A DNA stretch of 13,197 nucleotides, taken from an uncultured Clostridia bacterium (GTDB taxonomy: Bacteria > Bacillota > Clostridia > Oscillospirales > Oscillospiraceae). This document shows positions 1 to 6,965 of this stretch, one piece after another. Numbering within the stretch: the stretch's first letter is position 1; the number at the start of each line of letters is the position of its first letter. The notes beneath the pieces are model-generated. The model searched no databases, was not told the origin of the DNA, and saw only the letters and a list, made by a program, of their open reading frames with translations. The DNA is taken from NCBI GenBank assembly GCA_937915065.1, contig CALDMR010000152.1, positions 1-13,197 on the forward strand. The letters run 5' to 3'. Made by a program: the position numbers and the translations under genes.

Positions 1-55
1 TTTTCATCCACATCGATCTTCTCTGCCGCAGGAACTTTGGGCAGGCCCGGCATGG
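1..55 (-). repeat. Duplicated 3' end of fhs (copy A of a 55-bp exact direct repeat)
   Basis: Bases 1-55 are identical to bases 209-263, which encode the C-terminus of Fhs. Read on the minus strand, copy A encodes MPGLPKVPAAEKIDVDEN, the residues just before the VITGLF end of the real gene. The match stops at base 56 (c, against t at 264). It may extend left of the window, so its true length is unknown. The offset of 208 bp is what a tandem duplication of roughly 56-263 would give. It is a fragment, not a gene. A mis-assembled contig end would look the same. Confidence 0.9.
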
Positions 56-57
56 CG

Positions 58-169
58 CCCCATGCGGCTTGCCTCATGGGGACCCCTGCTTTCAATATGC
101 TCGGCGGAAATGAATTCCGCCTGCGCCAAGGTTTTGGCAAGCCAAAACCTTGTACGCCGCAAAGCGGCG
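58..169. repeat. Cassette of four consecutive hairpins (palindromic intergenic element)
   Basis: Four inverted repeats follow each other almost without gaps. Arms 58-64/75-81 (ccccatg/catgggg) are extended by two more pairs around a cttg loop. Arms 103-109/115-121 (ggcggaa/ttccgcc) have a 5-base loop. Arms 127-138/141-152 form a perfect 12-bp stem (caaggttttggc/gccaaaaccttg). Arms 155-160/164-169 (cgccgc/gcggcg) enclose aaa. No T-run follows on either strand, so it is not a normal intrinsic terminator. No coding potential was recognised. It resembles multi-hairpin intergenic repeats scattered in some gut Clostridia, but that family link is inference from layout and not a database match. Confidence 0.75.
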
Positions 170-183
170 ATCATGACCATGCC
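170..183. repeat. 14-bp inverted repeat with the fhs coding end
   Basis: The 14 bases atcatgaccatgcc at 170-183 are the exact reverse complement of 257-270, inside the fhs coding region (the IMTMP codons). This arm sits between the last hairpin of the cassette and the fhs stop codon at 184. The two arms are 73 bases apart and could form a large stem enclosing the end of the gene. Chance seems unlikely for 14 bases at this distance. It could be a rearrangement scar or the edge of the inserted element. Confidence 0.7.
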
Positions 184-1837
184 TTAGAACAGGCCGGTGA
201 TCACTCCGTTTTCATCCACATCGATCTTCTCTGCCGCAGGAACTTTGGGCAGGCCCGGCATGGTCATGATGTCGCCGGTCTGCACCACCACAAAACCGGC
301 GCCGGCGGATACTTTCACCTTTTTGACCGTTACCATAAAGTCTTTGGGCGCACCCAGTTTAGAAGCATCATCGGACAGGGAGTACTGGGTCTTGGCCATG
401 CACACCGGCATACGGCCAAAGCCCAGGGCTTCCAGCTTTGCCAATTCTTTTTCAGCGACGCTCTCATAAACCACGCCCTTGCCGCCGTAAATATTGACCA
501 CAATGGACTCGATCTTCTCCTTCAGGCTCAGCTCGTCGGCATAGGAGAAATGGAAATTGTTGGGTTCCTCGTTGATAATGCGCACAACCTCCTGGGCCAG
601 CTCCCGGCCGCCATTGCCGCCGTTGGCCCACACATCGGACAGCGCCACATTCACGCCGTACTCCTTACAGGCATCGGCAATCATCTGCAGCTCAGCGTCG
701 GTGTCGGTATAGAATTTATTGATGGCCACCACCGCAGGCAGGCCATAAACCCGGGTAATATTTTCCACATGCTTGAGCAGGTTGGGCAGACCCTTCTTCA
801 GCGCCTCCAGGTTTTCCTGGTTCAAATCAGCCTTGGCCACACCGCCGTGATGCTTCAGCGCCCGCACCGTGGCTACGATCACGCAGGCGTCGGGCTTCAG
901 CCCTGCCAGGCGGCACTTGATATCCAGGAACTTCTGCGCACCCAGATCGGCGCCGAAGCCGGCCTCCGTAACCACATAATCGCTCAGCTTCAAGGCCGTA
1001 GTAGTGGCCTCCACGCTGTTGCAGCCGTGGGCAATATTGGCAAAGGGGCCGCCGTGGACAATGGCGGGCGTTCCCTCCAGCGTCTGCACCAGGTTCGGCT
1101 TGATGGCATCTTTCAGCAGGGCGGTCATGGCGCCCTCCGCCTTCAAGTCATGGGCCGTAACAGGCTTATCATCGTAGGTATAGGCCACAATGATCTTGCC
1201 CAGCCGCTCTTTCAGATCCATCAGATCCGTGGCCAGGCAGAAAATCGCCATGATTTCGCTGGCCACCGTGATGTCAAATCCGTCTTCCCGGGGCACGCCC
1301 TGCATGCGACCGCCCAAACCGTCCACCACATTGCGCAGCTGGCGGTCATTCATATCCACGCAGCGCTTCCAGGTGATCTTTTTCACATCGATTCCCAGGG
1401 CGTTGCCCTGCTGAATATGGTTATCCAGCATAGCGGCCAGCAGATTGTTGGCTGCGCCGATGGCATGGAAGTCGCCGGTAAAGTGGAGGTTGATATCCTC
1501 CATGGGCACCAGCGCCGCCCTTCACGCCAAACACCGGGCCCAGAGAGGGCTCGCGCAGGGCCAGCATGGCATTCTTGCCGATTTTACGCAGGCCGTCGGC
1601 CAGACCCACGCTGGTGGTCGTCTTTCCCTCGCCTGCGGGGGTGGGGTTAATGGCCGTCACCAAAATCAGCTTTCCTTTTTGAGGGGCATTTTTCAGCGCG
1701 GTGATGTCCAGCTTTGCCTTGTACTTCCCGTAATACTCCAGCAGTTCTTCGCTGATCCCCGCCTGTTCCGCCACTTCACGAATGGGGAGCATGCTGCACT
1801 CCTGTGCAATTTCAATGTCACTCTTGTACGTTGCCAT
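184..1837 (-). pseudogene. fhs: Formate-tetrahydrofolate ligase, frameshifted by an internal deletion
   Basis: Fhs (FTHFS) makes 10-formyl-THF from formate, THF and ATP in the cytoplasm. The N-terminal part (1837 down to about 1511) starts MATYKSDIEIAQ after a GGAGAGG ribosome site. It carries the P-loop TPAGEGKTT (residues 66-74) and LREPSLGPVFGVKGGA (94-109). The rest continues in another frame from about 1509 (VPMEDINLHFTGD) to TAA at 184-186, ending in the family signature PGLP...DENGVITGLF. Known family members read GGAAGGGYAQVVPMED here. This copy keeps only GCTG between the GG and VPM codons, a loss of about 23 bases. The remaining sequence is well conserved, so the lesion is recent or an assembly error. 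A GTG at 1509 could start a 441-residue fragment, but that would lack the P-loop. Expression is governed by the upstream ZTP riboswitch. Confidence 0.88.
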
Positions 1838-1871
1838 AAAATCGTCCTCTCCTTTTTCTAAATCGGCCCTA

Positions 1872-1910
1872 TAAAAATAAAAAAGGGCACACCAAAAAAC
1901 AGGTGTGCCC
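1872..1910 (-). terminator. Riboswitch-controlled intrinsic terminator in the fhs leader
   Basis: On the minus strand a perfect 9-bp stem, GGGCACACC/GGTGTGCCC (1902-1910 and 1885-1893), is followed by TTTTTTATTTTT (1884-1873). The first arm begins in the final GGGC of the ZTP aptamer, so ligand binding and terminator formation compete for the same bases. ZTP riboswitches of this design are usually ON switches: ligand blocks the terminator. It lies 35 bases upstream of the fhs start. Confidence 0.9.
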
Positions 1911-1974
1911 AGACGGTCGGCTTCTTGATGCTATACTCCATGTGGTATTCCCACTTCCGTCAGTCATATAGCAT
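1907..1974 (-). promoter_or_regulatory. ZTP (pfl-motif) riboswitch aptamer
   Basis: Read on the minus strand, an 8-bp P1 stem (ATGCTATA/TATAGCAT, 1967-1974 with 1928-1935) encloses GACTGACGG and a GTGG/CCAC hairpin. It is followed by the conserved 3' element GCCGACCGTCTGGGC, which forms P3 and the pseudoknot in this class. The order and the conserved CTGGGC end match the pfl motif, which senses ZTP/ZMP, the purine intermediate that accumulates when 10-formyl-THF is short. The class is well known in front of fhs, folD and purine genes, and here the gene is fhs. The overlap with a terminator stem supports transcriptional control. The assignment comes from consensus features read by eye, not a covariance search. 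Confidence 0.9.
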
Positions 1975-1978
1975 ATTC

Positions 1979-2008
1979 AACATAGCATATGGAAAACACT
2001 TTTGTCAA
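1979..2008 (-). promoter_or_regulatory. Promoter of the ZTP riboswitch-fhs unit
   Basis: On the minus strand, TTGACA (2003-2008) and TATGTT (1979-1984) are separated by 18 bp. The predicted start falls at about 1972, right at the 5' edge of the aptamer P1 stem, as expected for a riboswitch leader. The -35 box lies only 25 bp after the folD stop codon. Confidence 0.7.
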
Positions 2009-2033
2009 GGCCCAAGCTGCGTTTTTCTGTAAT

Positions 2034-2876
2034 TTACTTTTCAATGTGCGCCTTAGCGGCGGTCAGCGTATTCTTCATCAGGATCAACCGGGTCATGGGG
2101 CCCACACCGCCGGGAACCGGCGTGATGTAAGACGCCTTTTCCGCCACTTCCTCATATACGCAGTCGCCGCAGAGTTTCCCTTCGGCATTGCGGTTCATGG
2201 CCACATCGATGACCACAGCGCCTTCTTTGACCATATCCCCGGTCACAATGCCGTATTTACCCACGGCAGAAACCAGAAGATCTGCCCGGCGCACCGTTTC
2301 TTTCAGATCCCGGGTTTTGGAATGGCAAACCGTCACCGTGCCATTCTCCCGCAGCAGCAGCAGCGCCATGGGCTTGCCAACAATGTTGCTGCGGCCCAGC
2401 ACCACACATTCTTTCCCCTCGATCTCAATCTGATACTCTGCCAGAAGTTCCATCACTCCGGCCGGTGTGCAGGGCAGGAAGCCCTCTTCTCCGGTGACGA
2501 TCTTACCCACATTGAAGGGGTGAAAGGCATCCACATCCTTATCCGGACGGATGGCACGGATCACCTTCTCTTTGGAAATGTGGCCGGGCAGCGGCAGCTG
2601 CACCAGAATGCCATCCACTGCCTCGTTGCCGTTGAGCACATCGATCAGATCCAGCAGCTGCTGCTCGCTGGTCTCCGCGGGCAGACGATAACCCTGGCTC
2701 AGAATGCCGCACTCCACACAATCCTTCTCTTTGTTGCGCACATAGACTTGGGACGCAGGGTCCTCCCCCACTAAAATCACCGCCAATGTGGGCTTACGGG
2801 AAAGCTTTGCCACCTCTTCCCGGATCTGCGCTCTCATTTTCCCGGCCAGCGCCTTGCCGTCCATTTTAATTGCCAT
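2034..2876 (-). CDS. folD: Bifunctional methylene-THF dehydrogenase / methenyl-THF cyclohydrolase FolD
   Basis: FolD interconverts 5,10-methylene-THF, methenyl-THF and 10-formyl-THF in the cytoplasm with NADP(H). Together with Fhs it supplies formyl groups for purines and initiator tRNA. The 280-residue length is normal. Visible motifs are YVRNK (45-49, with the likely catalytic Lys49), QLPLPGH (93-99), PDKDVDAFHP (111-120), the nucleotide-binding GRSNIVGKPMA (161-171) and TPVPGGVGPMT (252-262). The chosen start is ATG at 2876 (MAIKMDGKALAGK), which follows a GGGGG ribosome site and fits the family. An upstream in-frame extension to 2945 would run into lgt and is rejected. The start overlaps the lgt stop by 11 bp, so the two are translationally linked. 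No terminator is visible between folD and the fhs promoter. Confidence 0.96.
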   Translation of the reverse strand: MAIKMDGKALAGKMRAQIREEVAKLSRKPTLAVILVGEDPASQVYVRNKEKDCVECGILSQGYRLPAETSEQQLLDLIDVLNGNEAVDGILVQLPLPGHISKEKVIRAIRPDKDVDAFHPFNVGKIVTGEEGFLPCTPAGVMELLAEYQIEIEGKECVVLGRSNIVGKPMALLLLRENGTVTVCHSKTRDLKETVRRADLLVSAVGKYGIVTGDMVKEGAVVIDVAMNRNAEGKLCGDCVYEEVAEKASYITPVPGGVGPMTRLILMKNTLTAAKAHIEK

Positions 2877-3774
2877 CGCTGCTTTTTTCCCCCATTTGAA
2901 CTTGATTGACATACAGCTTCTGCGGATCATGCTTTTTCCATACAAGCTGATAAATCAGCACAGCCGCCGCTGCCACACACAGCACCACGCTCAGTGCCTG
3001 CGACACACGGATGGGCGCACCGAAGATGGTCCAGTCGAACAGATACAGGCTGTCGGTGCGCAATCCCTCGATCCAGGCACGGCCCAGGCCATACCAGAAC
3101 AGGTAAAAGCAAAAGTTTTCGCCGTCGAATTTGCGCACTTTTTCCACCACGAATACGATCAGCAGCAGCCCCAGCAAATTCCACAGGCTTTCATACAGGA
3201 AGGTCGGGTGCACTTCAATAAACTGATCCGCGCTCTCCCACAGGCGCATGCGCCAGGGCAGCGTCGTTTCCGCGCCAAAGGCTTCCCGGTTGACAAAGTT
3301 GCCCCACCGGCCAATCATCTGACCGATCAGCAGCCCCATGCAGCCCAGATCCAGCATGGCGCCCACACTGATCTTTTTATGCCGGCAGAAGAAAAACACC
3401 GTCAGCACCGCCACGATCACGCCGCCATAGATGGCCAGGCCGCCGTCCCAGATAGCGATCGCCTTGGAAAAGCTGAAACTTCCGTCGGCATTGCGGAACA
3501 AATCCAGATAAAAAATTACATAATACAGCCGCGCGCCGATGATACCCAAAGGCGTGGCCACGATCAGCAGATCATAAAGATGATCTTTTTCAATGCCATA
3601 CCGATGGGCCCGACGGGCACAGAACAACACCGCCAGCAAAAAGCCCGCGGCAATGATAATGCCGTACCAGTAAACACCGTGGCCGATATGCAGAGCCACA
3701 GGGTCAATGTTGATCTCAAGGCCCGGAAACAAGCCGGGAAAACTGACGGGCATTTCCCGCATAAACTGATTCAA
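2866..3774 (-). CDS. lgt: Prolipoprotein diacylglyceryl transferase Lgt
   Basis: Lgt transfers diacylglycerol from phosphatidylglycerol to the lipobox cysteine of prolipoproteins, the first step of lipoprotein maturation, at the cytoplasmic membrane. The 302-residue protein has about seven hydrophobic segments. It carries the family signature GRWGNFVNREAFG (155-167), HPTFLYES (189-196) and GLGRAWIEGLRTD (229-241), plus DGGLAIYGG (110-118) in an earlier segment. The first in-frame start is TTG at 3772-3774, with GAGG about 10 bases upstream inside the yfmH end. It shares 4 bases with the yfmH stop (TTGA). ATG codons at 3762 and 3753 are alternatives but lack a convincing ribosome site. Its place between the YfmF/H pair and folD looks like operon convenience rather than a shared pathway. 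Confidence 0.96.
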   Translation of the reverse strand: MNQFMREMPVSFPGLFPGLEINIDPVALHIGHGVYWYGIIIAAGFLLAVLFCARRAHRYGIEKDHLYDLLIVATPLGIIGARLYYVIFYLDLFRNADGSFSFSKAIAIWDGGLAIYGGVIVAVLTVFFFCRHKKISVGAMLDLGCMGLLIGQMIGRWGNFVNREAFGAETTLPWRMRLWESADQFIEVHPTFLYESLWNLLGLLLIVFVVEKVRKFDGENFCFYLFWYGLGRAWIEGLRTDSLYLFDWTIFGAPIRVSQALSVVLCVAAAAVLIYQLVWKKHDPQKLYVNQVQMGEKSSDGN

Positions 3775-5063
3775 TGCTTTGCTACCTCAACTTTCTGCTT
3801 GGGATGTACAATGGAGATGGTCGCCCGATCGGGCACGATATACTCCGCAATAAATTGTTCCAGATCGGCCTTCGTAATGGTTTCAAAGACCTCCGGGAAT
3901 CTGAAATAATCACAGCCATGGAACACACTTTCAGCGCAGCCCACAGCGATGCTTTCAAAAGAGTTCAGCCCCCGCAGCAGGGAGCCGTATGTCGCCTTGC
4001 GCACCTGCTGGTACAGGCCCTCGTCCACGCCCTCCCGGGCCAGGCGTTCCGCCTCCTCCACAATGGCCAGATGTACCTTGCGCGGACTCAGGCTTTTGCC
4101 GCCCGTCACCACATAGGAAATGCCGGGTAGGATATCGTACCCGCCGCCAAAATCGCCGTTGATCAGTCCTTCGGCATACAGCCGGTTGTATAGCGGGCTG
4201 GATTCTCCGAACAGTACGTCGCAGGCCATATTTCCAATCAGATCATAGCGGTCATAATCCTCCCCCGCCGGCACCGGAGCACATTTGTATCCGCACAGGA
4301 ACAGGGGCTGGGACACTTCCATACTGGTCTCCACGGCGGGCAATGCCACCAGAGGCGATTCCTCCGCGCCGTAATCCCGCTGAATTTCGGGATGTCTGCT
4401 CTCCGGGAGCACCTCTTCCGCAATTTTCAAAATATGCGCCGGATCCACATCACCCACCACACACAAAACCATGTTGGCCGGATCGTAAAAGGCATGGTGA
4501 CAGTCGTACAACGTCTCCGCCGTGATGGCGGCAATGGACTCCACGCTGCCGGCCACCGGAATCCGGGCCGGATGATTCTGATAAAGGCCCCGGAGCAGAT
4601 TCGAGTACACCTGCCAGTCGGGGTTGTCCTCAATCATACGGATCTCCTGGCCGATGATGCCCTGCTCTTTGGCAACGCTCTCGGCGGTAAAGTAGGGAAC
4701 AGAAACAAAGGACAGCAGGATGCGCAGGCTTTCCTCAAAGTGCTCCGTGCTTTCAAAATAGTATCCCGTAATGGCATCGCTGGTAAACGCATTTGGTTCA
4801 GCGCCCAGTTTTGCCAGTTCCTGAAGGGCGTTGCCCTCCTTTGTGTCAAACATTTTATGCTCCAGATAATGGGCCACCCCCGCCGGCGTATCCTTCCACT
4901 CGCCATTGAGGCAGAAACGCATATCCATACCGCCGTAATTTGTGGCAAAAAAGGCATAGCTCTTGGCAAATCCGGGTTTTTGCACCACGACCAGGCGCAG
5001 GCCATTGGCACACTGGGCGCGGTATGCCTTTTCTTCCAGTTTTTTATAAACCGTTTCTTTCAC
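3771..5063 (-). CDS. yfmH: M16-family zinc metalloprotease-like protein YfmH (EF-P modification-associated)
   Basis: This 430-residue protein has the inverted zinc motif of M16 peptidases, HYLEH (65-69, in GVAHYLEHKMFD), with a likely third ligand in the IIGQEIRM segment near Glu140. It therefore looks catalytically competent. A C-terminal M16 domain lacks the motif, as is usual. The Bacillus subtilis relatives (YmfF/YmfH) are linked to completion of the 5-aminopentanol modification of elongation factor P. That role is known from family work; efp itself is not in this window. The start is GTG at 5063 with GAGGTG about 8 bases upstream, and it overlaps the yfmF stop as GTGA. The tight coupling suggests a heterodimer with YfmF, as two-subunit M16 enzymes pair an active and an inactive chain. 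Confidence 0.9.
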   Translation of the reverse strand: MKETVYKKLEEKAYRAQCANGLRLVVVQKPGFAKSYAFFATNYGGMDMRFCLNGEWKDTPAGVAHYLEHKMFDTKEGNALQELAKLGAEPNAFTSDAITGYYFESTEHFEESLRILLSFVSVPYFTAESVAKEQGIIGQEIRMIEDNPDWQVYSNLLRGLYQNHPARIPVAGSVESIAAITAETLYDCHHAFYDPANMVLCVVGDVDPAHILKIAEEVLPESRHPEIQRDYGAEESPLVALPAVETSMEVSQPLFLCGYKCAPVPAGEDYDRYDLIGNMACDVLFGESSPLYNRLYAEGLINGDFGGGYDILPGISYVVTGGKSLSPRKVHLAIVEEAERLAREGVDEGLYQQVRKATYGSLLRGLNSFESIAVGCAESVFHGCDYFRFPEVFETITKADLEQFIAEYIVPDRATISIVHPKQKVEVAKH

Positions 5064-6340
5064 CCTTCGTTCACCTCTTCCTTTTCATAATTCTTCAGGA
5101 AGTAGACCGTATCCAAAGCGATCCCCTCTGCCGCGGCCAGCATCCGCTCCCGCGTGACGCTCTCCAGATCTGCCGCCAATCCCTCGATCGTATCCTCGCT
5201 GCCCGTGGCCGCCCGGCCAAGATAGAAATCTTCCATCTGCCCCAGGCTATCGCCCATGACACGGAAGGCATGACGGATGGTGCTCCGGGCTCCTTCTTCC
5301 TCCCAGTCCTCAATTTCGCCGCGGCGGGCCTTGTCCAGCTGGGCCAGGATCTCGTCATACGCCCGCTGGTAGTCCGCCACTTCAATGCCGCTGGACAGGG
5401 TGATCAAATTCTTCTGCCGGTGCAGCACCGACGAAGCGTAATAACACAGCGATTCTTTTTCTCTGACATTCAAAAACAATTTCGACGTTGCGCTGCCGCC
5501 ATAGATCATATTGAACAGCAGCAGGGCCGGATAGTCCGGCGACGTGCAGGAAAATCCCATAGACAGTTTGCCCTGGGTCACATCCATGCATTCCGTTACA
5601 CGGCGAACCTCCGCAGCAGCAGGATGGGGCATTGTGGCCGCCGGCGGCGCCAGCTCCGCCCGGGGCAGATCCCGGAAAGCACTCAGCAGCGCCTGCTCCA
5701 CCCGCTGCACCGGCGCGCTGCCGCAATAAAACAACTCCAGCCGCGCTGTACTCAGCAGCGCAGCATAGCGTTTATGCAGCTTGGCAGGCGTCAATTTTTC
5801 CGCTTCCTTTTCGCCGCCCAGCCGGCTAATGCCGTACGGCTCGCCCCCGCACATCTCCTCCATCAGCCGTGCAGAGGCATATACGCGCTTATCATTGATC
5901 TGCCCCCGAATCTGGTCGATCAGATTAGTGCGCTCTCCCTGTACATAGTCCGGCACAAAGCGGCCGCTGCGGGTGGCCGGATTGCAGAACAAATCTCCCA
6001 GCAGCTCCGCCACGCCCTCCAGCAGCTTTTCGCCTCCGGGGATAAAATGATCGTCAACAAAACTGGCCACAAAGCCAACGCATTGATTCTCGCCCTTTTT
6101 GCGCACCGTACAGCTGACCCGGGCGCCGTAATATCCATCCAACACCGCCGACAGCGTCTGCATATCGGGGTAACGGGCCGTGCCGCGGCGGAGCACCGCA
6201 GGCAGCAGCGCATTGGCCGCCGCCGTTTTCTTCTCCAGCGGCGCGATCAACTGGGCAGAAAGTACGTTTGTCTTAAATTTTCGCTCTTGAATATAGGTCA
6301 GATACACTCCGCTCATCAGCCTGCGGCGCAGCACTTCCAT
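5060..6340 (-). CDS. yfmF: Inactive M16-family partner protein YfmF (EF-P modification-associated)
   Basis: This 426-residue M16-like protein is the first gene of the yfmF-yfmH-lgt-folD unit. The N-terminal segment ERKFKTNVLSAQLIAPLEKK, followed by LLPAVLRRGTARYP, is typical of YfmF. At the place where an active M16 protein has HxxEH there is no histidine, so it is presumably the non-catalytic subunit that partners YfmH. The chosen start is ATG at 6338-6340, with GGAGGG 8 bases upstream. A TTG at 6364 would add eight residues across that ribosome site and is less likely. A promoter lies 50 bp upstream. The proposed role with EF-P is inherited from the Bacillus relatives and not shown by the sequence. 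Confidence 0.88.
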   Translation of the reverse strand: MEVLRRRLMSGVYLTYIQERKFKTNVLSAQLIAPLEKKTAAANALLPAVLRRGTARYPDMQTLSAVLDGYYGARVSCTVRKKGENQCVGFVASFVDDHFIPGGEKLLEGVAELLGDLFCNPATRSGRFVPDYVQGERTNLIDQIRGQINDKRVYASARLMEEMCGGEPYGISRLGGEKEAEKLTPAKLHKRYAALLSTARLELFYCGSAPVQRVEQALLSAFRDLPRAELAPPAATMPHPAAAEVRRVTECMDVTQGKLSMGFSCTSPDYPALLLFNMIYGGSATSKLFLNVREKESLCYYASSVLHRQKNLITLSSGIEVADYQRAYDEILAQLDKARRGEIEDWEEEGARSTIRHAFRVMGDSLGQMEDFYLGRAATGSEDTIEGLAADLESVTRERMLAAAEGIALDTVYFLKNYEKEEVNEG

Positions 6341-6389
6341 CGGTGAGTCCCTCCAGCGGCGCAAAAAGCGCCAATTTTATATAGTATGT

Positions 6390-6418
6390 ATTATACAGGC
6401 TTCCGGCATATTTCACAA
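6390..6418 (-). promoter_or_regulatory. Promoter of yfmF-yfmH-lgt-folD
   Basis: On the minus strand, TTGTGA (6413-6418) and a perfect TATAAT (6390-6395) are separated by 17 bp, giving a start near 6383 and a leader of about 43 bases before the yfmF ATG. It diverges from the ylxM promoter at 6520. The stretch 6419-6519 between them is rich in pyrimidine runs, and I see no operator or gene in it. Confidence 0.75.
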
Positions 6419-6519
6419 GGGATTTCACAGAATCTTTCCTTTCCCCGTCTTTTCTGCCGGAATCCCCCGTTCTTTCCGCCAAAAGGGCAAAAAAAGATCG
6501 ATTTTCTTTCCAATCCCCC

Positions 6520-6548
6520 TTGACATCCCCCGCATAGTTTAGTAAAAT
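6520..6548 (+). promoter_or_regulatory. Promoter of ylxM-ffh-rpsP-khpA
   Basis: TTGACA (6520-6525) and TAAAAT (6543-6548) are separated by exactly 17 bp, a near-consensus sigma-A promoter. The predicted start is around 6555, leaving a leader of about 40 bases before ylxM. Confidence 0.8.
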
Positions 6549-6595
6549 ACATAGCGTTGTAAAGCGAACACACTTTACAGAAAGAGGTGCTCTCC

Positions 6596-6961
6596 ATGAA
6601 GAATCAGCCGTATCGCATGACGATGCTCTTTGATTTTTACGGAGAACTGCTGACGGACCGGCAAAAAGAGTTCTTCGACCTGTATTATAACGAAGACCTT
6701 TCTCTGGCCGAAATTGCCGAAAACTACGGCATTTCCCGCCAGGGTGTGCGCGATGTGATCGTGCGGGCCGAAGCCGTTATGACCGAGGTGGAAGATCGCA
6801 CCGGCCTCATGCGCCGCTTTTTGCGGTCGCGGGAAGCGCTGGCCACCATAGAGGATGCCGCCCGGCAAATCGAAGCGGTCAACCGCCATCAATATGACAA
6901 CGATCAAATTTCAGAACAGACCGGCGCCATTCTCGCATCGGTGAAAACGCTGAAGGAGTAA
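6596..6961 (+). CDS. ylxM: YlxM-type helix-turn-helix protein of the SRP operon
   Basis: This 121-residue cytoplasmic protein matches the YlxM/p13 family, encoded next to ffh throughout the Firmicutes. The sequence LTDRQKEFFDLYYNEDLSLAEIAENYGISRQGVRD (roughly residues 17-51) is a sigma-70 region-4-like helix-turn-helix. The second half is predicted helical and charged. Streptococcal YlxM has been reported to bind the SRP/Ffh system and modulate its GTPase, so a role in SRP function is more likely than classical gene regulation. The start is ATG at 6596 with GAGGTG 6 bases upstream; a GTG at 6587 falls within that site. It ends 4 bp before ffh. Confidence 0.92.
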   Translation: MKNQPYRMTMLFDFYGELLTDRQKEFFDLYYNEDLSLAEIAENYGISRQGVRDVIVRAEAVMTEVEDRTGLMRRFLRSREALATIEDAARQIEAVNRHQYDNDQISEQTGAILASVKTLKE

Positions 6962-6965
6962 CCCC

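Noticed and set aside
58..169. Hairpin cassette as a CRISPR array
   Set aside because: The four stems differ in sequence; there is no repeated unit with spacers and no cas gene nearby.
155..169. Intrinsic terminator of fhs
   Set aside because: No T-run follows any of the cassette stems on the minus strand.
1421..1510. Programmed frameshift as an explanation for the two fhs frames
   Set aside because: No slippery heptamer is evident, and conserved codons are absent at the junction rather than merely out of frame, so a deletion explains it better.
37..1650. Long plus-strand open frame of 537 codons opposite fhs
   Set aside because: It is antisense to a clearly recognisable fhs, has histidine/glutamine/arginine-heavy composition, no known family and no ribosome site. 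GC-rich third positions create such shadows.
4940..6346. 468-codon plus-strand frame opposite yfmF
   Set aside because: Antisense shadow with low-complexity Gln/His/Arg content; yfmF on the other strand has family motifs, a ribosome site and a promoter.
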